The position numbers and the translations under genes were made by a program. Positions 43,823 through 50,408 of a stretch of 64,000 nucleotides of DNA are shown one piece after another. The stretch comes from Candidatus Lindowbacteria bacterium RIFCSPLOWO2_12_FULL_62_27. Its GTDB lineage: Bacteria > Lindowbacteria > 2-12-FULL-62-27. The stretch is taken from assembly GCA_001784175.1 (NCBI GenBank), contig MFPR01000028.1, positions 327,614 through 391,613 of the forward strand, in the 5' to 3' direction. The notes under the pieces were generated by a model that saw nothing but the letters and a program-made list of their open reading frames with translations, made no database searches and was not told the origin of the DNA. Positions within the stretch are counted from its first letter, which is position 1. Each line of letters begins with the position of its first letter.

Positions 43823-45253
43823 TTGAGCAATCTCCTGCTTGGCCCGGCGACCGTCTGCACCTTCGGCGACCGGCCGCGCGTTCTGCAGAACGCGGCGGTG
43901 GTGGTGGCCGGTGGGATCATTCGGGAGGTCGGCCCCTGCAGAGATCTCGTAAAGAGATATCGTGAGTTCCAACGGTACGACACCGGCGGCGCCGTTCTCA
44001 TGCCCGGCCTCATCTGCGCCCACCATCATTTTTACAGCACCTTCGCCCGGGGCTTGGGCCCGGCCCGGACGCCCCGGAACTTTGTTGAAGTACTCAAATA
44101 CATGTGGTGGCGGCTGGACCGCAACCTGACGCTGGAGGACGTCTATTACTCGGCCCTCATTCCTCTCATCGAGTGCGTCCGGGCCGGCACGACCACCGTG
44201 ATCGACCATCACGCCTCGGCCTACGCCGTCCGCGGCAGCCTCCAAAAAATCGCCGAGGCCGTCCGGGCCGTCGGCGTTCGCGCCAATCTCTGCTACGAAG
44301 TCTCCGACCGGGACGGCCCGGACATCGCAGCGGAGGGCATCGAAGAAAACTGTGGGTTTCTGTCTTCCATGTCGAATCCAAAATCTAAAATCCAAAATCT
44401 AAAATCTAAAATCACAGGTTCTTTTGGCCTGCACGCCTCCTTCACCCTCTCGGACCGCACCCTGCGCGAGGTGGGGCGGCGGCTGGCGTCGTTCGACGCG
44501 GGCGTGCACGTACACGTGGCCGAGGACCTCGCGGACCGGCGGGCCGCGTTGAAGAAGCACGGGATGGGCGTGGTGGAACGGCTGGATCGCCTCGATCTTC
44601 TGTGCGACAAGACCCTTCTGGCCCACTGCATTCACATCACGCCGGCCGAACGCAGGATCATCGCGAGGAAAAAATGCATGGTGGCGCACAATCCGACTTC
44701 GAACATGAACAACGCCGTGGGAACCGCCAACCTTCTGGGTCTTTTGCGGGACGGGGTCCTCGTGGGCCTCGGAACGGACGGCATGCGGTCGAACATGCTG
44801 GACGAGGCCAAATTCGCGCCTCTGGCGCACAGGGCCGCGCTCCGGAACCCGGCGGCGGCCTTCCTCGAGTCGGCGGATCTTCTGGTCAAGGGCAATCCGC
44901 GCCTCGCCTCGCGGCTCTTCGGCGGCAGGCTGGGCGTGATCGAACCGGGCGCCGCGGCGGACCTCATCCGTCTCGAGTATCACCCGCCGACCCCCTTGAC
45001 CGACCAGACCTTCTATGGCCACCTGCTGTTTGGCTTGGCCAATGCCCGGGTGCTGGACACGATGGTGGCCGGCCGGTTTCTGATGAAGGGTGGCCGGCTC
45101 CGGCTCGGCGTTTCGGAACCCGACGTTGCCGAGGCGTCCCGGACCCTGGCCCAAAAATTCCGCGCGCGTTTCACCGCCGACCGTGCCCGGCCGGCGTCGG
45201 AGACGCATATCCGAGGCGCTGACCCGGCGTCCCGGAATAAAGTGATATCATGA
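43823..45253 (+). CDS. ssnA: SsnA-like metal-dependent amidohydrolase
   Basis: A 476-residue amidohydrolase-superfamily enzyme. I place the start at TTG 43823. LICAHHHFYSTFARG carries the HxH metal site; HVHVAEDLADRRA and LLAHCIHIT supply the next histidines, and VGLGTDGMRSN the catalytic aspartate. The order and HHF motif fit SsnA/cytosine-deaminase-like hydrolases, often with YgeY and carbamate kinase in purine or hydantoin breakdown. Two features are odd: a 39-bp heptad repeat in frame encodes NPKSKIQNLKSK in a surface loop, and the last 20 codons come from the palindromic element and a 52-bp perfect palindrome. Confidence 0.8.
   Translation: MSNLLLGPATVCTFGDRPRVLQNAAVVVAGGIIREVGPCRDLVKRYREFQRYDTGGAVLMPGLICAHHHFYSTFARGLGPARTPRNFVEVLKYMWWRLDRNLTLEDVYYSALIPLIECVRAGTTTVIDHHASAYAVRGSLQKIAEAVRAVGVRANLCYEVSDRDGPDIAAEGIEENCGFLSSMSNPKSKIQNLKSKITGSFGLHASFTLSDRTLREVGRRLASFDAGVHVHVAEDLADRRAALKKHGMGVVERLDRLDLLCDKTLLAHCIHITPAERRIIARKKCMVAHNPTSNMNNAVGTANLLGLLRDGVLVGLGTDGMRSNMLDEAKFAPLAHRAALRNPAAAFLESADLLVKGNPRLASRLFGGRLGVIEPGAAADLIRLEYHPPTPLTDQTFYGHLLFGLANARVLDTMVAGRFLMKGGRLRLGVSEPDVAEASRTLAQKFRARFTADRARPASETHIRGADPASRNKVIS
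44375..44413 (-). repeat. Heptanucleotide repeat inside the amidohydrolase gene
   Basis: Five and a half copies of AATCYAA (minus strand GATTTTR-type), 39 bp, encode a 13-residue in-frame insertion rich in Lys, Ser, Asn and Gln. The bases are strikingly AT-rich in a GC-rich gene. The same unit recurs at 56836-56867. Confidence 0.85.
45193..45226 (+). repeat. Palindromic coding repeat element, copy C (variant)
   Basis: GGCGTCGGAGACGC followed by ATATCC and GAGGCGCTGACCCGG. The ends match copies A and B, while the middle GGCACTTGGGGC section is shortened. It encodes SETHIRGADPASR of the amidohydrolase C-terminus. Confidence 0.7.
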
Positions 45254-45290
45254 TATCATGATAGCTATCATGATATCATGATATCACTTT
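45239..45290. repeat. Perfect 52-bp palindrome at the amidohydrolase/glyA junction
   Basis: A 26-bp arm starting AAAGTGATATCATGATATCA and ending GATAG is followed without spacer by its exact reverse complement, ending TGATATCACTTT. Within each arm TGATATCA-type units repeat. The stop codon of the amidohydrolase (45251-45253) lies inside it, 71 bp before glyA begins. After it comes GTGATTTCACTTTG, a decayed extra unit. It could be a transcription operator, an mRNA hairpin or a recombination site. Confidence 0.9.
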
Positions 45291-45323
45291 GTGATTTCAC
45301 TTTGATGCGGAGAGGAGCCGGGC

Positions 45324-46595
45324 ATGCTGGACGCGTTGTTTGAGTCGGACCCCGAGCTGGCGAAGATGCTGGTGCGGGAGGCGGTCCGCCAGGACGACCA
45401 CTTGGAGATGATCGCGTCGGAGAATTTCGTGAGCCCGGCCGTCCTCGAGGCGGCGGGGTCGGTGCTGACCAACAAGTACGCCGAAGGGTATCCCGGCCGC
45501 CGGTATTACGGCGGCTGCGTGCACATCGACGAAGTGGAGCGGCTCGCGCTGGAGCGCGCGAAGAAGGTGTTCGGCTGCGCTTGGGCCAACGTCCAGCCCC
45601 ACTCGGGCTCCCAGGCGAACATGGCCGTCTATTTCGCGCTTCTCAATCCCGGCGACTGGATTCTCACGCAGAATCTGGCCCACGGCGGCCATCTGACGCA
45701 CGGCTCCCCGGTGAATTTCAGCGGCAAGCTATACAAGGTATTTCATTATGGCGTGTCGCCCGATACCGGCCGGCTCGATTATGATTTCATCCGCAAGCTC
45801 GCGCGGGAATACAAGCCGAAACTGATCCTGGCCGGATGGAGCGCCTATCCCCGGCAGATTGATTTTTCTGTGTTCCGAAACATCGCCGACGAGGCCGGAT
45901 CGTACCTCATGGTCGACATGGCCCATTTCGCCGGGCTCGTCGCCGCCAAACTCCATCCCGATCCCCTCCCGCACGCCCACGTCGTCACGACGACCACGCA
46001 CAAGACCCTGCGCGGGCCCCGCGCCGGGATGATCCTGTCGAACGACGAGGAGATCGGCAAAAAGATCGACAAGGCGCTTTTCCCAGGGATGCAAGGCGGG
46101 CCCCTGTGTCACATTGTCGCCGCCAAGGCCGCCGCGCTCGGCGAGGCGCTCCGTCCGGAATTCGCGGAGTACCAGAAACGGATTCTCGAAAACGCCCGCG
46201 CCTTGGCCGAAGAACTCATCGCCGGCGGCCTTACCCTGGTGTCCGGCGGCACCGACACGCACCTCGTCCTCGTCGATCTTTCGCCCCGCGGACTTTCCGG
46301 GCAGCTCCTCGAGAACGCGCTGGACGCGGCCGGCATCACCGTCAACAAAAACGCGGTGCCGTTCGACAAGCGAAAGCCGATGGATCCGAGCGGCATCCGG
46401 ATCGGCACGCCCGCCGTCACGACCCGCGGGATGGGCGCGGCGGACATGCAGAAGATCGCGCGATGGATCTTGAAAGTGGTTGAAAAGCCGGAGGACAATG
46501 CTACACTTCGATCAGTGCGAGCCGACGTGCGCGAGCTTTGCATGCGATTCCCTTTGTATCCGGATATCATACAACGATACAAGGCCAGGGTTTAG
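45324..46595 (+). CDS. glyA: Serine hydroxymethyltransferase
   Basis: A 423-residue PLP enzyme converting serine and tetrahydrofolate to glycine and methylenetetrahydrofolate. [33 protein letters not shown] and [12 protein letters not shown] are conserved. The PLP lysine is in [16 protein letters not shown], and [14 protein letters not shown] is near the end. A GGAGAGGAG ribosome-binding site lies 8 bases before the ATG. It sits between SsnA- and YgeY-like genes, which might draw glycine or C1 units from the same catabolic route; it is also a housekeeping gene, so the link is inferential. Confidence 0.96.
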   Translation: MLDALFESDPELAKMLVREAVRQDDHLEMIASENFVSPAVLEAAGSVLTNKYAEGYPGRRYYGGCVHIDEVERLALERAKKVFGCAWANVQPHSGSQANMAVYFALLNPGDWILTQNLAHGGHLTHGSPVNFSGKLYKVFHYGVSPDTGRLDYDFIRKLAREYKPKLILAGWSAYPRQIDFSVFRNIADEAGSYLMVDMAHFAGLVAAKLHPDPLPHAHVVTTTTHKTLRGPRAGMILSNDEEIGKKIDKALFPGMQGGPLCHIVAAKAAALGEALRPEFAEYQKRILENARALAEELIAGGLTLVSGGTDTHLVLVDLSPRGLSGQLLENALDAAGITVNKNAVPFDKRKPMDPSGIRIGTPAVTTRGMGAADMQKIARWILKVVEKPEDNATLRSVRADVRELCMRFPLYPDIIQRYKARV

Positions 46596-46617
46596 AATAA
46601 AGGAAGGCGGGTACGAT

Positions 46618-47970
46618 ATGAAATCCCAGAGAAAACCTGTCGTTGGACGGGGAGCTACGAAACAAGTATCTAGACAAGTATTTCTAGAGAGGGCGGAGCA
46701 TTACCGGGACGACATGGTCCGATTCCTCAGGGACCTCATCCGCATTCCGTCCGAAAGCGCGCAGGAGGAGAAGGTGGTCCGGCGGATCCAGCAGGAGATG
46801 GAGAAGCTGCAGTACGACGAGGTCGTGATCGACGGATTCGGCAATATCCGTGGCCGGGTCGGGTCCGGCCGCCGGAAATTCGCGATCGACGCGCACATTG
46901 ACACCGTCGGCGTGGGCGATCCGGACACCTGGAAGTGGGACCCGTTCGAGGGCAAGGTCGAAAACGGCATTATCTATGGAAGGGGCGCCTGCGACCAGAC
47001 CGGCGGCATGGTGAGCGCGACCTACGCGGGCCGCATCCTCAAGGACCTCGGGATCGGCGGCGATTATGCGGTGTACATGGTGGGGTCGGTCATGGAGGAG
47101 GACTGCGACGGCCTTCCGTGGTTGTACATTTTGCGCGAAGAGAATCCCGGCATCGAGTGCGTCATCATCACGGAACCGACAAACCTTCAGATTTATCGCG
47201 GCCACCGGGGCCGGATGGAGATCGAGGTCACCACGAAAGGCCTGTCCTGTCACGGCAGCGCGCCGGAACGCGGCGTCAACGCCGTCTACAAGATGGCGCC
47301 GGTCGTCAAGGAGATCGAATCGCTCAACACCCGCCTTCGGCACGACGATTTTCTCGGCAAGGGCACCGTGACCATCAGCGACATCCGCGCGACCTCCCCC
47401 TCGCTCTGCGCCGTCGCCGACAGTTGCACCATCCATCTGGACCGCCGCCTCACCGCCGGCGAAACGAAGGCCCTGGCGGTGTCGGAGGTCAAGGACGCCG
47501 CGCGCCGCGCGGGCATTCCGGACGCCCAGGTCCGCATTCTCGAATATCAGCGGCCCACGTGGACGAAGAAGGTCTACCCGATGGAGAAGTACTATCCGAC
47601 GTGGGTCCTTCGGGAGGACCATCCGCTGATCGTGTGCGCCGCCGAGGCGTACCAGCGGGCGTTGGGCGAGCGGGCGAAGATCGGCAAGTGGACGTTCAGC
47701 ACGAACGGCGTGGCGGTGGCGGGCCTCTGCGGCGTCCCCTGTTTCGGGTTCGGCCCGGCCGAGGAGAGCACCGCGCACAGTCCCATGGACCAGTGCCCGA
47801 TCGACCATCTCGTCAAGGCCGCCGCCTTTTACGCATCGTTTGTTCCGACCTATGTCGAAACCACGCGCCGTGACCAGATCCGCCTGGACGACGCCAGGCC
47901 AAAAGTCAAAAAGTCAAGAGCGGCACTTTCTGCACGCTCCGTACGCTCCGTAACGCGGTCGGGGCGGTAA
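46618..47970 (+). CDS. ygeY: YgeY-like M20 family hydrolase
   Basis: A 450-residue metallohydrolase of the M20 (ArgE/DapE) family. DAHIDTVGVGD supplies the first metal histidine and aspartate, GRGACDQTGGMVSA the bridging aspartate, VMEEDCDGL the catalytic and metal glutamates, ITEPTN the next carboxylate and HSPMDQCPIDH the last histidine. The dimerisation lid domain lies about residues 205-315. The DQTGG and MEEDCDG forms and the neighbours fit the YgeY subgroup linked to selenium-dependent purine catabolism, although no selenium gene is present here. The last 25 residues (VKKSRAALSARSVRSVTRSG) are a low-complexity tail from an AAAAGTC-like repeat. AAGGAAGG ribosome-binding site. Confidence 0.85.
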   Translation: MKSQRKPVVGRGATKQVSRQVFLERAEHYRDDMVRFLRDLIRIPSESAQEEKVVRRIQQEMEKLQYDEVVIDGFGNIRGRVGSGRRKFAIDAHIDTVGVGDPDTWKWDPFEGKVENGIIYGRGACDQTGGMVSATYAGRILKDLGIGGDYAVYMVGSVMEEDCDGLPWLYILREENPGIECVIITEPTNLQIYRGHRGRMEIEVTTKGLSCHGSAPERGVNAVYKMAPVVKEIESLNTRLRHDDFLGKGTVTISDIRATSPSLCAVADSCTIHLDRRLTAGETKALAVSEVKDAARRAGIPDAQVRILEYQRPTWTKKVYPMEKYYPTWVLREDHPLIVCAAEAYQRALGERAKIGKWTFSTNGVAVAGLCGVPCFGFGPAEESTAHSPMDQCPIDHLVKAAAFYASFVPTYVETTRRDQIRLDDARPKVKKSRAALSARSVRSVTRSGR

Positions 47971-47981
47971 TTGAGTTCACC

Positions 47982-48458
47982 ATGCCGCTAAATGATGTGC
48001 TGGAGGCGAAGGTCAAGCTGGTGGGCCTGGACGCCGCGAAGCGTCCGGTCGTGATCCTGGACTGCGGCGAGCGGGTCCTGCCGATCTGGGTGGGCAATTT
48101 CGAAGCGATGGCCATCAGTTCCGTCCTGTCGGGTTCGACTCCGCCGCGTCCCATGACGCATGACACCGCCATTAACATCATCCGCGCCTTTTCCTCCAAG
48201 CTCGACCGCGCGGTCGTGCACAAGCTTGAGAACAACACCTTTTTCGCCCGGCTCTATGTCAAGCGGCACGACGAGGAGACGCAGCACATCAAGGTCGTGG
48301 AGATCGACTGCCGGCCCAGCGACGCCATCGCGTTGTCGCTGCGGATGGAGGCCCCGATCTTCGTGAGCCGAGCCGTCCTCGACGCCGCCGGCGTCAAGAA
48401 CCTGAAAGTGGACCGCGGCTCCGGCGACGACGCGGCGCCGCCGGAAGAGGAACAGTAG
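47982..48458 (+). CDS. Bifunctional nuclease (BFN/DUF151) domain protein
   Basis: A 158-residue protein. VVILDCGERVLPIWVGNFEAMAI and RPMTHDTAINIIRA are the DUF151 core; DCRPSDAIALSLRMEAPIFVS is its usual ending (SDAIALALR). A charged C-terminal tail follows. Homologues have DNase/RNase activity in some plants, or occur in bacteria without known function. It begins 11 bp after ygeY and ends 7 bp before the HDOD gene, so it may belong to either unit. Confidence 0.85.
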   Translation: MPLNDVLEAKVKLVGLDAAKRPVVILDCGERVLPIWVGNFEAMAISSVLSGSTPPRPMTHDTAINIIRAFSSKLDRAVVHKLENNTFFARLYVKRHDEETQHIKVVEIDCRPSDAIALSLRMEAPIFVSRAVLDAAGVKNLKVDRGSGDDAAPPEEEQ

Positions 48459-48465
48459 CAGCCGC

Positions 48466-49344
48466 GTGATCGAGCGGTATTACCAAAAAGAGCCGTATCT
48501 CCCGCTTCAGCCAACGCTCCGGAAAAAACTGCAGGCCATCATGGACTCAAAGGAGGCCCAGGAGGTCCGCCGCGCGGCCATGGAGGAGGCCATCCATGCC
48601 TTTCCGCTTCTGGCCTTCAATCTGCTCAAGCTTGTGAACTCGTCGGTCTTCAATCTGAAAACCAAGGTGACCGTGCTCAAGCAGGCCGCGTCCCTGCCCA
48701 CCTTTGATCTGTTCAAAGACATGATTCAGCGCACGCCCGAGTATCCGCCCGATCTGGAGCCGGTCATGACCTTGAACCGGTTCGAGGAACATTCCCGCGC
48801 CACCGCCCTGACCGTGCAGCTTTTGGCGACGCTCGGCCGGCGGTTCAGCACGACCGACCGCGAGCGGCTCTTTACCGCCGCGCTTCTGCACGACATCGGC
48901 CGGATTTTCCTTGTGATGTCCGACCCGGACGGATACCGGAACATCCAGAAGGACGCGGGGGGATCGGGCTCCGTCGTCGAATCGGAGCGAAAATATTTCG
49001 GGACCGACCATGCGACGCTCTCGGCCCTGGCGGTCGAGCAGATCGGCATTGCCGACCCGCTGGTCCTGGACGCCATCCGCCGTCACCACGAAATCCCGAC
49101 CGGCGCCTCCATCCTGGTCGCCTATGCGGACCGGCTGGTCAAGCGATTCGGGATCGGGCCGTCCGAAGGCGGCGCCATGAGCGAGTCTGCCGCCCACGAC
49201 GAGGCGCGCCTCAAGGTGGCGCTGGAGGAGACGGTTCAAATGACCGTAGGCGAGATCATGATGCACGTTCTTTCGGAGGTCGACACACTGATGTCTTCGG
49301 GCCTGGCGCAATTCAAAAGCCTCACGGCATCGATGAGCATATGA
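48466..49344 (+). CDS. HDOD-domain signalling protein
   Basis: A 292-residue protein from a GTG. FPLLAFNLLKLVNSSVFNLK is the HDOD core helix pair. Residues about 105-215 hold HD-type residues TAALLHDIGRIFLVM (HD) and AIRRHHEIPTG (HH), so unlike many HDOD proteins a metal site may be kept. HDOD proteins act in second-messenger or two-component signalling rather than as enzymes. Its stop overlaps the ATG of the binding-lipoprotein gene as ATGA, and a hybrid kinase follows: a three-gene signalling operon. Confidence 0.8.
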   Translation: MIERYYQKEPYLPLQPTLRKKLQAIMDSKEAQEVRRAAMEEAIHAFPLLAFNLLKLVNSSVFNLKTKVTVLKQAASLPTFDLFKDMIQRTPEYPPDLEPVMTLNRFEEHSRATALTVQLLATLGRRFSTTDRERLFTAALLHDIGRIFLVMSDPDGYRNIQKDAGGSGSVVESERKYFGTDHATLSALAVEQIGIADPLVLDAIRRHHEIPTGASILVAYADRLVKRFGIGPSEGGAMSESAAHDEARLKVALEETVQMTVGEIMMHVLSEVDTLMSSGLAQFKSLTASMSI

Positions 49345-50405
49345 ACCCTCCTTCCTCCCGGCCGTCGTCGGAGACGCCGGCACTTGGGGCGCCGGAGGCG
49401 CTGACCCGGGCGCGCCTTCGGTTCATGTTCGCTGCTGTTCTGTCCCTCCTCGCGGTCCAGGCCTGCTCGACCCACGAGCTTCCGCCCGGCGGCGTGGCCT
49501 TCGGCCGGGTCCACCGGCTGGGCATTGTGCCGTGGGTGATGGACGCGCACCAGAAAAAAGTGGTGGACGCCTTTTTGGAGGCGCTGGCGCAGGCGGGCTA
49601 TTCGTCGAACACGAATCTGGAAGTGAAAATTCTGGACGCGGGCGGAAGCGTCCGCGCGCAGGAGCAGAACTTGCGGGACCTCCTCCTGTGGCCTTCCGAC
49701 CTGATTTTTTCCCTTTCGGCCGAAGGCACGCTGATGGCGAAATCCCAGGCTTCTGCGATCCCGGTCGTTTTCAGCGGAATCAGTTATCCGATGGAGATGG
49801 GTCTGGTGGAGCGCCTGGAGTTTTCATCCAACCAGATGGTGGGCATCAAGTGTTATGTGCCGGTGGAGGAGCAACTGGCGTTCCTCCTGCGCCTGATTCC
49901 CGGCGAGGTCCGGCGGCTGGGCGTGTGCCTGAAGGCGGGGGACCGGGACTCGAAGATTCTGCTGAAAGAAATCCGGGACCTGGCCGTCAAGCAGGGCATG
50001 GAGGTCATGCGGATCGAGGCGACCGACGCGACGAGCCTGATGCGCACCCTCGCGGAGGCCGGGCCGCCGGCGGACGCCTTTTATCTGGCCTGCGACGATT
50101 TCCTCCAAGGCGAGGGCGCCCGGCTGGTGATCGACCACGCCACGCGGCGGGGCATTCCGGTCATGTCCTGCGGCCAGCGCGCGGTGGAGCGGGGCGCGCT
50201 GGCCGGCGCCGTCGTGGACGAAGAGGCGGCGGCTCGGATGGCCGCGGCACAGGCCGCACAGATTCTGGGCGGCCGCACGCCCACGTCCCTCCAGACGCTC
50301 ACCGCCAGTCCGCCGAAGCTCATGGTGAACCGGTCCGCGGCGAGAAGTTTGGGTCTTCGGATTCCGCCGACGTTTCTGGGCGAAAACGTATTTATATATG
50401 AATAG
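49341..50405 (+). CDS. ABC-type substrate-binding lipoprotein (PF04392 type) of a sensory operon
   Basis: A 354-residue periplasmic binding protein of the ABC_sub_bind type (RLGIVPWVMDAHQKKVVDAF, SLSAEGTLMAKSQASAIPVVF, and the hinge VMRIEATDATSLMRTL). The lipobox is SLLAVQAC. With the ATGA start it has a 28-residue N-terminal extension encoded largely by the palindromic repeat element; the ATG at 49425 (MFAAVLSLLAVQAC) gives a normal lipoprotein signal and may be the true start. No permease or ATPase is adjacent. A hybrid histidine kinase follows after 3 bp, so it probably senses a ligand and signals to the kinase. Confidence 0.78.
   Translation: MNPPSSRPSSETPALGAPEALTRARLRFMFAAVLSLLAVQACSTHELPPGGVAFGRVHRLGIVPWVMDAHQKKVVDAFLEALAQAGYSSNTNLEVKILDAGGSVRAQEQNLRDLLLWPSDLIFSLSAEGTLMAKSQASAIPVVFSGISYPMEMGLVERLEFSSNQMVGIKCYVPVEEQLAFLLRLIPGEVRRLGVCLKAGDRDSKILLKEIRDLAVKQGMEVMRIEATDATSLMRTLAEAGPPADAFYLACDDFLQGEGARLVIDHATRRGIPVMSCGQRAVERGALAGAVVDEEAAARMAAAQAAQILGGRTPTSLQTLTASPPKLMVNRSAARSLGLRIPPTFLGENVFIYE
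49366..49404 (+). repeat. Palindromic coding repeat element, copy B
   Basis: Thirty-nine bases identical to the reverse complement of 36616-36654 in hpnD. Here the reading frame gives SETPALGAPEALT, whereas in hpnD the same bases are read in another phase as GVGDAGTWGAGGA. Confidence 0.9.
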
Positions 50406-50408
50406 GCC

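Noticed and set aside
46618-47970. A selenoprotein or in-frame UGA in the YgeY-like gene
   Set aside because: The frame has no internal stop; the selenium link is only by family name.
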